From NCBI GenBank assembly GCA_965230795.1, contig OZ246020.1:2108001-2172000 (forward strand): a stretch of 64,000 bases of DNA, written 5' to 3'. The notes beneath the pieces are model-generated. The model did no database searches. It had not been told where the DNA came from and was given only the letters and a program-made list of their open reading frames with translations. Below are positions 16,816-24,650 of the stretch, piece after piece (position 1 is the first letter of the stretch; each line of letters begins with the position of its first letter). Both the position numbers and the translations under genes were made by a program. Origin of the DNA: PZPK01 sp965230795 (lineage in GTDB: Bacteria; Pseudomonadota; Gammaproteobacteria; Pseudomonadales; Oleiphilaceae).

Positions 16816-17232
16816 ATGAAGTACCTGAAACGTTTTAACAAGCAATTAAGAGTGTTTCGCGAGAGTAATCGCTTGTCGCATCAGGATATCGCCAAACTCT
16901 GCATGGTCGACCCGTCGATTGTCAGTGCGTGGGAAGCCGAAACCGAAAACAGCCGCTGCTATCCCAGTCTCGATAATCTGCTGGATTTATGCATGAATAC
17001 AGGGGCTGCGCTGGAGGGGTTTCTTGATCTTCCTGATCAGGAAAAGCGGAAACAACTGGAGTTGCCCGGTTTGGCATTTATCGAAGATAGCGACCTGAAT
17101 GCTTCCTTGTCGCAGCTGGACGAACAAATCGACAAACTTTTACCTGCGGAAGATGAGCAGGAACTGTTGCGTCGGTATCGAAAAAGCGATCCCCAGAACA
17201 AAGAACTGATATTGCAGCTGATTGCCAACTAG
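16816..17232 (+). CDS. XRE-family helix-turn-helix regulator
   Basis: 138 residues. An N-terminal Cro/C1-type HTH (about 8-62: 'LRVFRESNRLSHQDIAKLC', then 'DPSIVSAWEAE') is followed by an acidic, helical C-terminal part without an obvious ligand domain. It stands alone between divergent and convergent genes and shares a terminator with galU. Targets are unknown; the flanking glycosyltransferase promoter is one candidate. Confidence 0.85.
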   Translation: MKYLKRFNKQLRVFRESNRLSHQDIAKLCMVDPSIVSAWEAETENSRCYPSLDNLLDLCMNTGAALEGFLDLPDQEKRKQLELPGLAFIEDSDLNASLSQLDEQIDKLLPAEDEQELLRRYRKSDPQNKELILQLIAN

Positions 17233-17261
17233 TGTCGAGTGGCTAGTTGAGACGGTAAATG

Positions 17262-17290
17262 AAAAAAGCCCTGCTGAGCAGGGCTTTTTT
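17262..17290. terminator. Bidirectional intrinsic terminator between XRE gene and galU
   Basis: An A-run, the stem AGCCCTGCT / AGCAGGGCT with a very short loop, and a T-run. Because A and T tracts flank both sides it can stop transcription from the XRE gene and, in reverse, from galU. Confidence 0.92.
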
Positions 17291-17303
17291 GTATGGGTGG
17301 CAT

Positions 17304-18137
17304 TTATACCGGCTGATACAAATTCTCGTAAACATAGTTGGTCGCTTTCACGAAGCCATCTACGCTGCCACAGTCGAATCGCGTGCCTTTAAATTTATAG
17401 CCGAGGACACAACCTGTCTTGGCTTGAGTGAGAAGAGCGTCCGTGATTTGCACTTCACCATTTTTACCTGGTGGAGTGTCTTTGATAATGTCAAAGATAT
17501 CGGGAGTGAGAATGTAGCGACCGATGATTGCCAGGTTACTGGGGGCATCTTCCGGAGCTGGTTTTTCCACCATATCTGTAATGCGGAACAGCCCTTCTTT
17601 CATCGGTTCACCGGCAATGACGCCATACTTGTGGGTTTGATCTTTGGGCACTTCCTGAATAGCAACGATGCTGCATCGAAACTGGTTATACAGTTGGGTC
17701 ATTTGTTTTAAGACACCGTTACCAGGTTCTTCGCCGATACACAGGTCATCGGCCAGGAGAACGGCGAAAGGGTTATCACCGACAAGGGTTTTCCCTGAGA
17801 GGATGGCGTGACCCAGCCCTTTCATCTCGTGTTGGCGCGTAAAACAAAAGGTGTTGTTGTCTATCAGGGAGCGAATATCTTTCAGCAGGTCTTCTTTTCC
17901 GGAACCTCGAATCTGGTGCTCGAGTTCATAGCTGATGTCAAAATGATCTGCAATCGCCCGTTTGCCGCGACCGGTGACAAAACCGAAGGTATCCATACCT
18001 GCTTCTGAGGCTTCTTCGACGCCATATTGAACAAGAGGTTTGTTTACCAGTGGCATCATTTCTTTTGGCATAGCTTTCGTAGCAGGCAAAAAGCGTGTTC
18101 CATATCCGGCGACGGGGAAAAGGCAATTCTTAATCAT
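17304..18137 (-). CDS. galU: UTP-glucose-1-phosphate uridylyltransferase
   Basis: 277 residues, the usual GalU length. It makes UDP-glucose from UTP and glucose-1-phosphate for LPS, exopolysaccharide and osmolyte synthesis. The nucleotide-binding start 'PVAGYGTRFLPATKAMPKEM' is followed by 'LADDLCIGE', 'YGVIAGEP', 'VEKPAPEDAPSNLAIIGRYI' and 'GTRFDCGSVDG', all characteristic. Soluble and cytosolic. It ends at a shared bidirectional terminator. Confidence 0.96.
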   Translation of the reverse strand: MIKNCLFPVAGYGTRFLPATKAMPKEMMPLVNKPLVQYGVEEASEAGMDTFGFVTGRGKRAIADHFDISYELEHQIRGSGKEDLLKDIRSLIDNNTFCFTRQHEMKGLGHAILSGKTLVGDNPFAVLLADDLCIGEEPGNGVLKQMTQLYNQFRCSIVAIQEVPKDQTHKYGVIAGEPMKEGLFRITDMVEKPAPEDAPSNLAIIGRYILTPDIFDIIKDTPPGKNGEVQITDALLTQAKTGCVLGYKFKGTRFDCGSVDGFVKATNYVYENLYQPV

Positions 18138-18379
18138 TTAACGTTCCTGATGTTTTAATGCGAAATCAAAAATCTACCAGTAGCCTAACGAGAAATAAAG
18201 ACAGTTTTATTGCCGGCGGCGATAAATTGCCCCTGATATGGTGCACTTTGTGCCTAAAGGACGCGATATTGGCGCTAAATGTGCCATAATAGCCTGCGCG
18301 CCATTGGCATGGCTTTTGTTTATATTTTGGCGATAAATCAATTTAGACGCTTCCAACAACACAATTGCGGGAATCTGTT

Positions 18380-19018
18380 TTGACGCAAAAACACGAAGAT
18401 CTCACGCTGCTGTCTGTACGCTCTGCTTTCGACCATTTGCAGTCGACGATTAACCGTGCCTTGCAGCGGATTGAGCGTCAGCAACAGCTGGATCATTCCC
18501 AGTTGTTTTCCGAAATCAAGGAACGCCGAAAGCTGGCGAAAACCCTTTCTCTTGATAAACGTCTGATACACCTTTACCGGAAATTGTCAGCATCACCATC
18601 ATTGTCAATCGATAAGAGTAATAGCCTGGTCCATTGTCATCTGGAGTCCTCAGTCGTCACTCACGAGGGCGACAGGCAGTCTATTCAATTCAAGCTCAAT
18701 CAAACCCCCTATACCATTTGCTTTTCAGACAGGGGTGGAGCCTGCATTAGCTACTACGGCGAGACCTTCAAGAGCTCACACCTGTCTTTGTTAGATGGTA
18801 AGAAAGAAGAGGTGTTGACTATTCATTTGACCTTGGCAGGGGAGTCGGAGCAGGAAGTGGTATCAGAAGCCCAGATCACCTGTTTCGTTCCAGGAAAGTG
18901 GATATACGACATCATCCATGCCTATGAGACCCTGGTGACATCGGAAAGCCTTAAAGCGATTGACGTTGCTTACAGTGATGAAAAGCTGGAACTGCTTAAA
19001 CGCAAATTCGGGATATGA
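18380..19018 (+). CDS. Hypothetical protein, unknown function
   Basis: About 212 residues, not recognised. There is no signal peptide or membrane segment. The N-terminal 80 residues are basic and helical ('STINRALQRIERQQQLDHSQLF', then 'EIKERRKLAKTL'); the C-terminal half looks like mixed beta strands. No ATG opens the frame: TTG 18380 has CGGGA 7 bases upstream and TTG 18365 is the alternative. The long open frame and the promoter-like AT-rich DNA before it support a real gene, but the rare start lowers certainty. Confidence 0.6.
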   Translation: MTQKHEDLTLLSVRSAFDHLQSTINRALQRIERQQQLDHSQLFSEIKERRKLAKTLSLDKRLIHLYRKLSASPSLSIDKSNSLVHCHLESSVVTHEGDRQSIQFKLNQTPYTICFSDRGGACISYYGETFKSSHLSLLDGKKEEVLTIHLTLAGESEQEVVSEAQITCFVPGKWIYDIIHAYETLVTSESLKAIDVAYSDEKLELLKRKFGI

Positions 19019-19023
19019 TTTCT

Positions 19024-19072
19024 AGTCGGAAGTCGGAAGTCGGAAGTCGGAAGTCGGAAGTCGGAAGTCGGA
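19024..19072. repeat. Seven perfect tandem copies of a 7-bp unit
   Basis: AGTCGGA is repeated seven times without error between the stop of the hypothetical gene and the end of nrdJb. It is non-coding and a likely slippage site; no hairpin potential is obvious. Confidence 0.97.
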
Positions 19073-19118
19073 GAAGCGCTGGAGGCTTCCCCGATTCTTC
19101 CAGCAGAGTTCAACTAAC

Positions 19119-19808
19119 TTAACCGCACTTGCTATCGCCGCAGTTCAGGCAGGTTTGGCATCCATCCATCACAATGACCGCTTTGTTGTGGCATTTTTTA
19201 CACAGAGTGGCGTTTGCCGGAAAAGGGTTGTCTTCAGCGGATTCCGCGGATTGGGATTGAGCCGCCTCAAACTGTGACTTTTTCTCGGCAAGAATCTGTT
19301 TGGTCGATTCGCTCATTTCTTCATGCTCGATCAGACCAATAGACTTCATGTGTTTCTCGATAACGGCTCCAATTTCGGCTACCAGAGAAGGCATGAATAT
19401 TCCGCCTTTTTTATAGTAACCACCGTTTGGATCGTAAACGGAAGATAGCTCTTCAACCAGAAAGGTGATATCCCCACCCTTACGAAATACCGCAGATATT
19501 ACGCGCGTCAAAGCGATAACCCATTGGAAATGTTCCATGGATTTGGAATTGATGAAGACTTCGTAGGGGCGGCGAACTTCATGGTCCGTGTCCTGATTCA
19601 GGACAATGTCATTGATTGTGATATAGAGCGCATGCTCCGATACCGGAGTTTTGACTTTATAGGTTGATCCCAGAAGAAAGTCCGGCCGTTCGATGGTTTC
19701 ATTCATCTCCACCGGCTTGGGAGCTTTGCTTTCTTCGAGCTCCGCGACCACCTCGGGATTGGTATGGACCTTATATCCAACGATTTTCTTGTCGATTTTT
19801 ATTGCCAT
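19119..19808 (-). CDS. nrdJb: Class II ribonucleotide reductase, C-terminal subunit NrdJb
   Basis: 229 residues corresponding to the C-terminal part of one-piece class II reductases. It has a TSCPD-type domain ('HFQWVIALTRVISAVFRKGGD', about 92-115, then 'GGYYKKGGIFMPSLV') and ends in a Cys-rich tail (CKKC, CQTC, CGDSKC) that should hold zinc and carry the thiols that re-reduce the active site. Pseudomonas species have the same split into NrdJa and NrdJb. It lies 46 bases downstream of nrdJa. Confidence 0.9.
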   Translation of the reverse strand: MAIKIDKKIVGYKVHTNPEVVAELEESKAPKPVEMNETIERPDFLLGSTYKVKTPVSEHALYITINDIVLNQDTDHEVRRPYEVFINSKSMEHFQWVIALTRVISAVFRKGGDITFLVEELSSVYDPNGGYYKKGGIFMPSLVAEIGAVIEKHMKSIGLIEHEEMSESTKQILAEKKSQFEAAQSQSAESAEDNPFPANATLCKKCHNKAVIVMDGCQTCLNCGDSKCG

Positions 19809-19854
19809 GATACGTTACCTGTCTGATCTCAATATGGTGTCTGAGCGGGTGGTC

Positions 19855-21993
19855 TCAGTATTTGCCATAAGTGCCTTCTTTCAAGGCGTCGAATAAGTTA
19901 GCGGCGGAGTGGATCTCGCCATCGTATTCAATGTTCTCGTTGCCCTTGGCTTTCAATTTGGTGCCGTCATCCAAAGTGAATTCGTAGACGGTATTCTCCA
20001 AGTCTGATTCTTTCACCAGTACGCCCTGGAATGCTTCTGGGTTAAAGCGGAAAGTCGTGCAACCTTTCAGTCCTTTTTCGTAAGCGTACAGATATATATC
20101 TTTGAAATCTGCGTAAGGGAACTCTGTTGGAACGTTTGCCGTTTTTGATATCGACGAATCTACCCACTTTTGAGCCGCTGCTTGAATGTCGACATGCTGA
20201 GTCGGCGTTACTTCGTCTGCGGAAATAAAGTATTCCGGTAGTTTGCATTCGGGATCATCGCTGAAAGGCATGGCTTTTTCGTTGACGAAGTGTCGATAAG
20301 CCAGCAATTCATAAGAGAAAACATCAACTTTTTCTTTGGTTTTCTTACCTTCACGGATCACATTGCGCGAATAGTGATGCGCGAAGCTTGGCTCTATACC
20401 ATTGCTGGCATTGTTTGCCAGTGACAGGGAAATTGTGCCGGTCGGTGCGATAGAGGTGTGATGGGTAAAGCGCGCACCTTTTTCTGCCAATTGATCGATC
20501 AATTCCGGCTCGAACTCTCCGATACGTTGCATGTATCGGCTGTAGCGCGCGTGCAGCACCTTACCTTTGACTTCATCACCAACCTGGTACCCTTCAGCAC
20601 GCATCTCAGGACGCTTCAGAAGCATTTCTTCAGTCACCTTGAAGGTTTCTTCCATGATCGGGGCAGGGCCCTTTTCCTCGCTGAGCGCCAAGGCTTCACG
20701 CCAACCTTCAAGGGCCATTTCCCGGTTGACGCGCTCGGTAAACTCAATGGAATCTTCAGAACCATAGGGCATTTTCATCATGGTCAATGTAGATCCGAGA
20801 CCAAGAATGCCCATGCCATGGCGTCTTTTGAAATTGATTTCATTGCGTTGACCAATAAGCGGCAGTCCATTGATCTCAACGACGTTATCTAGCATTCGCG
20901 TGAAAATCCGAACAGCTTTCCGATATTTTTCGTAGTTGAAACTGGCCTTGTCCGCGAAAGGACGTTCGACGAACTTGGTCAGGTTTACCGAGCCCAAGAG
21001 ACAACTGCCATAGGGAGGAAGCGGCTGTTCACCACAGGGGTTAGTGGCGCGAATGTTTTCGCAGAACCAGTTGTTGTTCATTTCATTGACCTTATCGATC
21101 AATATAAAGCCGGGCTCCGCGAAATCATAGGTCGAGGTCATGATGGAGTCCCAGATAAACTTGGCCTTCACCGTTTGATAAATGCGGCAGGCAACAAGAC
21201 CTTCTTCATTGGTGACATATCCGTTTTTGACGGGAAAACTGCGAAAAACAAACTGATCGGTATCACTGAGATCCAGATTTTCTTCCGTGGCTTCTTCTGC
21301 GGTGACAGGGAAGGAGAGTTGCCAGTCGCCATCAGCCTTGACGGCTTCGATAAAATCTTCGGTGATCAAAAGTGAAAGATTGAACTGTCGCAGGCGACCG
21401 TCTTCGCGTTTGGCCCGAATAAAGTCCAGCACATCAGGGTGGTGGACATCAAAAGTTGCCATCTGTGCACCGCGTCGTCCGCCTGCAGACGATACGGTGA
21501 AGCACATTTTGTCAAAAATATCCATGAACGAAAGAGGTCCGGAAGTGGTCGCTCCTGCACCTGCGACATACGCACCTTTCGGACGCAAAGTAGAGAACTC
21601 GTAACCGATGCCGCAACCTGCTTTGAGGGTAAGTCCGGCTTCGTGGTTTTTGAGCAGGATATCGTCCATTGAGTCATATACCGTACCGGATACGGTGCAG
21701 TTGATGGTCGAAGTTGCCGGCTTATGTTCGCCTGCGCCGGCGTTGGAGATGATGCGACCAGCTGGAATCACACCATTTTCCAGTGCCCATTTGAAGTCCT
21801 TGTAGACGCTTTCTCTTTTTTCCTCGATTTCTACTGAAGCAAGTGACCGAGCAACTCGCTCATAGGTTTCGTCAACGCTCTTGTCGACAGGATTACCGCT
21901 CTTGGTTTTTAACTGGTATTTGGTATGCCAAATATCTAGCGACGCATCTTGCATGGGGAGTGGAGAAATAAGCGGTTCTACTTTTGCGTTCAT
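19855..21993 (-). CDS. nrdJa: Adenosylcobalamin-dependent (class II) ribonucleotide reductase, catalytic subunit NrdJa
   Basis: 712 residues. It reduces ribonucleotides to deoxyribonucleotides using a radical from vitamin B12 coenzyme, with or without oxygen. Typical segments are 'INCTVSGTVYDSM' (active-site Cys), 'AGCGIGYEFSTLRPKG', the 'NPCGEQPLPPYGSCLLGSVNL' region with the radical Cys and Glu, and 'APTGTISLSLANNASNGIEPSF'. The terminal redox domain is absent and supplied by NrdJb, so this is a split enzyme, not a truncation. GAGGTC precedes the ATG. The upstream DNA holds promoter elements overlapped by NrdR boxes. Confidence 0.94.
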   Translation of the reverse strand: MNAKVEPLISPLPMQDASLDIWHTKYQLKTKSGNPVDKSVDETYERVARSLASVEIEEKRESVYKDFKWALENGVIPAGRIISNAGAGEHKPATSTINCTVSGTVYDSMDDILLKNHEAGLTLKAGCGIGYEFSTLRPKGAYVAGAGATTSGPLSFMDIFDKMCFTVSSAGGRRGAQMATFDVHHPDVLDFIRAKREDGRLRQFNLSLLITEDFIEAVKADGDWQLSFPVTAEEATEENLDLSDTDQFVFRSFPVKNGYVTNEEGLVACRIYQTVKAKFIWDSIMTSTYDFAEPGFILIDKVNEMNNNWFCENIRATNPCGEQPLPPYGSCLLGSVNLTKFVERPFADKASFNYEKYRKAVRIFTRMLDNVVEINGLPLIGQRNEINFKRRHGMGILGLGSTLTMMKMPYGSEDSIEFTERVNREMALEGWREALALSEEKGPAPIMEETFKVTEEMLLKRPEMRAEGYQVGDEVKGKVLHARYSRYMQRIGEFEPELIDQLAEKGARFTHHTSIAPTGTISLSLANNASNGIEPSFAHHYSRNVIREGKKTKEKVDVFSYELLAYRHFVNEKAMPFSDDPECKLPEYFISADEVTPTQHVDIQAAAQKWVDSSISKTANVPTEFPYADFKDIYLYAYEKGLKGCTTFRFNPEAFQGVLVKESDLENTVYEFTLDDGTKLKAKGNENIEYDGEIHSAANLFDALKEGTYGKY

Positions 21994-22149
21994 CTGCGAC
22001 CTCGAAAGAAGTTTGTTGTTATGAGTTGGGCAGATGCCCGGGTGAATCCCGGATCAGGCGCTGCCCCAATATCAAATACGATTCATTCTGTTTTTTTTGC
22101 CACGGTTCACAATTCCGGCTTTTCTGCTGATTCCTGGATGGAAACAGAA

Positions 22150-22180
22150 ACCCTATATATTGTGTTGGCAATATTGACAA
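22150..22180 (-). promoter_or_regulatory. Proximal nrdJa promoter candidate with NrdR box over the -10
   Basis: On the minus strand TTGTCA and TATAGG are 17 bases apart. The -10 is covered by ACCCTATATATTGTGT (22150-22165, plus strand), 15 of 16 matches to the NrdR box pattern acaCwAtATaTwGtgt recalled from the literature. No partner box is visible one to three helical turns away. Confidence 0.55.
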
Positions 22181-22301
22181 TCAGTGTCGGGTGATTGTTG
22201 ATTGATTGAACCTAATGAATAAGTTCAACCTGACATACCCGACGCTCCATGTGTTTTTGGCCTGCCGAACCCTGGCAGTCGCTTCCGAATAAAGCAGATA
22301 G

Positions 22302-22356
22302 GCACTATATGTTGTCGTTATGAGAAAAATTATAACACTATATTGTGTTATGTGAA
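22302..22356 (-). promoter_or_regulatory. Distal nrdJa promoter with paired NrdR boxes
   Basis: Minus-strand TTCACA (22351-22356), 16 bases, then a perfect TATAAT (22329-22334). Two NrdR-like boxes flank it: TAACACTATATTGTGT at 22333-22348, inside the spacer, and GCACTATATGTTGTCG at 22302-22317, just past the expected start point. They are exactly 31 bases apart, about three helical turns, the arrangement known for NrdR operator pairs. Bound NrdR would block polymerase when dATP is high. Confidence 0.72.
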
Positions 22357-22468
22357 GTTTGATTTCAAAAAATATCGTTGGGATCTGGCGAGGGTTTTTT
22401 AGTTCGCATCAGTGCAGTTGAGGAGTTATTGCCGGGATGCCTTTTATGTCGCGCAATTTGAGGATTTC

Positions 22469-22498
22469 TTCAAAGATAACAAAGTCTATATATAGTGT
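22469..22498 (+). promoter_or_regulatory. NrdR-like box overlapping a candidate trhO promoter
   Basis: AGTCTATATATAGTGT (22483-22498) matches 14 of 16 positions of the NrdR box pattern. It overlaps a weak plus-strand promoter (TTCAAA, 16 bases, TATAGT) about 120 bases before trhO. There is no second box at helical spacing, so this is less sure than the nrdJa pair. The rest of 21994-22616 holds no gene that I can support. Confidence 0.35.
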
Positions 22499-22616
22499 TA
22501 ATTAAAATATCACAATGTTCAACCTTGTCTTTCGTGCATGGAGTTTGCTTCTTCACTATAATTGCGCGTTTTTCAAGGCACTGGATTTACGCTCCAGCCA
22601 GCAGAGGTTATTTACT

Positions 22617-23606
22617 ATGTCAAAAATTGTCGTGTGTGCGATATATCGGTTTGTCGCATTGCCAGATTATGAGCAGCTCAGGCAGCCGCTGTTATCTTTT
22701 ATGGAACAGCACGGGGTACGCGGTACGCTGTTACTTGCGGCTGAAGGAATAAACGGCACTGTGTCCGGGACTCAAGCCGCAATCGACGGTCTTTTGGATT
22801 GGTTGCGTAAAGATGAGCGTTTTACGGATATGAGCGTGAAGTATTCCTATGATGAAGCCCAGCCGTTTTATCGAACCAAAGTAAAGCTTAAAAAAGAAAT
22901 TGTTACCATGGGGGTCGAAGGTATTGATCCCAACCGTTCGGTCGGTACCTATGTGAAACCACAAGACTGGAATGATCTCATTTCAGATCCTGAGGTGTTG
23001 TTGGTGGACACTCGTAACGACTATGAAGTTTCGATCGGAACCTTTGAAGGGGCTGTTAATCCGAAAACGGAAACTTTCCGGGAGTTTCCGAAATACGTCC
23101 AGGAGAACCTGGATCCTGAAAAGCATAGAAAAGTGGCAATGTTTTGTACCGGCGGAATCCGCTGCGAAAAATCAACAGCCTACCTGAAAGAGCAGGGCTT
23201 TGAAGAGGTTTATCATTTGGAAGGGGGCATCCTCAAATATCTGGAAGAAGTGGATGAAAAAGATTCCAAATGGAAGGGGGAGTGTTTCGTATTTGATAAT
23301 CGTGTTGCGGTCAATCATCAGCTTGATAAGGGACAGTATGACCAGTGTCACGCTTGCCGCATGCCGATTACAGTCGAAGATATGAAAAGTCCGCTCTATA
23401 GGAAGGGTGTAAGTTGTCCAAAGTGTCACGGTAAGCATACTGAGCAGCAATTGCAGCGCTTTATTGAAAGAGAAAAACAAATGACGATGGCAAAAAAGCG
23501 TGGTGAAACCCACATTGGCTCAGACATGAAATCGATAATCAAGGAAAACAAGGCTAAAAAGGAAGCGGCGAAAGAAGAGCAAAGACGTCTTAACCAGTCT
23601 GCTTGA
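22617..23606 (+). CDS. trhO: tRNA uridine-34 hydroxylase TrhO (YceA), rhodanese family
   Basis: 329 residues. It hydroxylates wobble uridine in certain tRNAs on the way to 5-carboxymethoxyuridine or 5-methoxyuridine. The N-terminal domain contains 'AAEGINGTVSG'. The rhodanese domain carries 'VDTRNDYEV' and the active-site loop 'FCTGGIRCEKS' (C177). A Cys-rich segment ('CHACRMP', later 'CPKCHGKH') follows, and the tail is Lys-rich and helical. ATG 22617 is preferred (AGAGG upstream, protein begins 'MSKIVVCAIYRF' as in the family); the frame stays open about 34 codons further upstream but without homology-like sequence. Confidence 0.93.
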   Translation: MSKIVVCAIYRFVALPDYEQLRQPLLSFMEQHGVRGTLLLAAEGINGTVSGTQAAIDGLLDWLRKDERFTDMSVKYSYDEAQPFYRTKVKLKKEIVTMGVEGIDPNRSVGTYVKPQDWNDLISDPEVLLVDTRNDYEVSIGTFEGAVNPKTETFREFPKYVQENLDPEKHRKVAMFCTGGIRCEKSTAYLKEQGFEEVYHLEGGILKYLEEVDEKDSKWKGECFVFDNRVAVNHQLDKGQYDQCHACRMPITVEDMKSPLYRKGVSCPKCHGKHTEQQLQRFIEREKQMTMAKKRGETHIGSDMKSIIKENKAKKEAAKEEQRRLNQSA

Positions 23607-23627
23607 AAGAGGTAAGCAGGCAATAAA

Positions 23628-23658
23628 CAAGAAAGACGGCTACTAGCCGCCTTTCTTG
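23628..23658 (+). terminator. Probable terminator hairpin after trhO
   Basis: CAAGAAAG-A-CGGC pairs with GCCG-C-CTTTCTTG around a 5-base loop: a 12-bp stem with one mismatch. The following DNA is T-rich but has no clean T-run. It lies between convergent trhO and flgN and may serve both. Confidence 0.6.
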
Positions 23659-23697
23659 TCTCGTGTCTTGTCTAGTCTAGTCTAGTGGGGTGGGGGG

Positions 23698-24171
23698 TTA
23701 TGCCTTTCCTATGCTGTGGCGTCCGCCCATGCTCTGTTCTTTGCCTTGTTGGCCATACAGATTCGGGCTCGCACTCTGTCCGCGCAATATTGACATCAGC
23801 TTACCGGTTCTCTGGAGTGATCTGGAAATAATGCCTCCATTGACCTGATTTCGTTCCTTGCAATGTTCCATTTTTTTGCGCGAAGCCTGCCATAGCTGCA
23901 TTAACTCAGAATCATTGAGTTTTGCCAGAGCGTGCTCAACCTGTCCTGGTTTGATCCCCAGCCCTGAGCTCGCCAGCAGTCGAGCTTTCTGCTTCGATCG
24001 TGCATCGAGTTGTGCTACCAGTTCTGATTTCAGGTTCAGGTTTTTTTGGATCGCTTCATGATCCCGGGTTTTAAGGAGGTCTTTTTCTCGAGAAAGGAGT
24101 TCAGTCAGTTTGTCCAGATCGTTGAGATCCTGATGGAGCTGTTTTTTGAGTTCGGAAATAAATTGAGACAT
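23698..24171 (-). CDS. flgN: FlgN-like flagellar export chaperone
   Basis: 157 residues, mostly helical, beginning 'MSQFISELKKQLHQDLNDLDKL' with 'LLSREKDLLKTRD' after it, the typical FlgN N-terminal helix pair. The C-terminal end is polar and low-complexity. In the family it escorts the hook-filament junction proteins FlgK and FlgL to the export apparatus. It follows flgM by 26 bases, the conserved flgM-flgN order, so identity rests on both sequence and context. Confidence 0.86.
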   Translation of the reverse strand: MSQFISELKKQLHQDLNDLDKLTELLSREKDLLKTRDHEAIQKNLNLKSELVAQLDARSKQKARLLASSGLGIKPGQVEHALAKLNDSELMQLWQASRKKMEHCKERNQVNGGIISRSLQRTGKLMSILRGQSASPNLYGQQGKEQSMGGRHSIGKA

Positions 24172-24197
24172 GAAGGCCTCGCTAGATATGAATGGGT

Positions 24198-24506
24198 TTA
24201 CTTATCCATATCTAGCATTTTCTGGGCCATATTTTTGGCGTCGACTTCGTAGGCACCGTTTTCGAGACGCTCTCTAATTGCATCTACTTTGGCCTGGTCG
24301 ACATCCGACAGGGATTTGAGGCTGTTTTCAATCTGGGTGAGGCTTTTTGCCGTATCACTCAGGCTTACATTGTCGCGTGGAGCGCCAGTGCCCTGATCTT
24401 GCTTGCCCTCAGCCTTGGGTTGTACGTCAGGCGCACTTTTCCCGGTATCCTGAGGTTTGACACGATCAGGCCTGTTGGGGTTAATATTGTTGATGTCGAT
24501 AGTCAT
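24198..24506 (-). CDS. flgM: Anti-sigma-28 factor FlgM
   Basis: 102 residues, disordered and polar in the first half, with the sigma-binding helices near the end ('VDAIRERLENGAYEVDAKNMAQKML'). It holds FliA (sigma-28) inactive until the hook is finished and FlgM is exported. ATG 24506 is preferred because AGGAT lies 7 bases before it; two earlier in-frame ATGs are too close to that site. A near-consensus sigma-28 promoter lies 33 bases upstream, giving the expected self-limiting loop. Confidence 0.9.
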   Translation of the reverse strand: MTIDINNINPNRPDRVKPQDTGKSAPDVQPKAEGKQDQGTGAPRDNVSLSDTAKSLTQIENSLKSLSDVDQAKVDAIRERLENGAYEVDAKNMAQKMLDMDK

Positions 24507-24538
24507 TGGCATCATCCTGTAATTCGCTTGCACCTAGT

Positions 24539-24565
24539 TTAGCGGCAAGCGTTTAAGAAACTTTA
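24539..24565 (-). promoter_or_regulatory. Sigma-28 (FliA) promoter of flgMN
   Basis: Read on the minus strand: TAAAGTTT, 11 bases, GCCGCTAA. This differs at one base from the sigma-28 consensus TAAAGTTT-N11-GCCGATAA, and it sits directly ahead of flgM. Confidence 0.85.
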
Positions 24566-24650
24566 GCGGAATTTTCAACAAATCTAAAATATTTGATGAA
24601 TTCCTCTCCATTCCCGACAGTGAAACGGTTACGTATCATTTCACCTGGGG

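Noticed and set aside
19024..19072. CRISPR array
   Set aside because: The 7-bp units are contiguous with no spacers, and no cas genes are in the window.
21994..22616. Cobalamin riboswitch ahead of the B12-dependent reductase
   Set aside because: I looked for a B12-box-like conserved stretch on the minus strand and saw none; NrdR boxes explain the region better.
22515..22616. N-terminal extension of TrhO
   Set aside because: Thirty-four extra codons precede the family-typical start 'MSKIVVCAIYRF', which has its own ribosome site.
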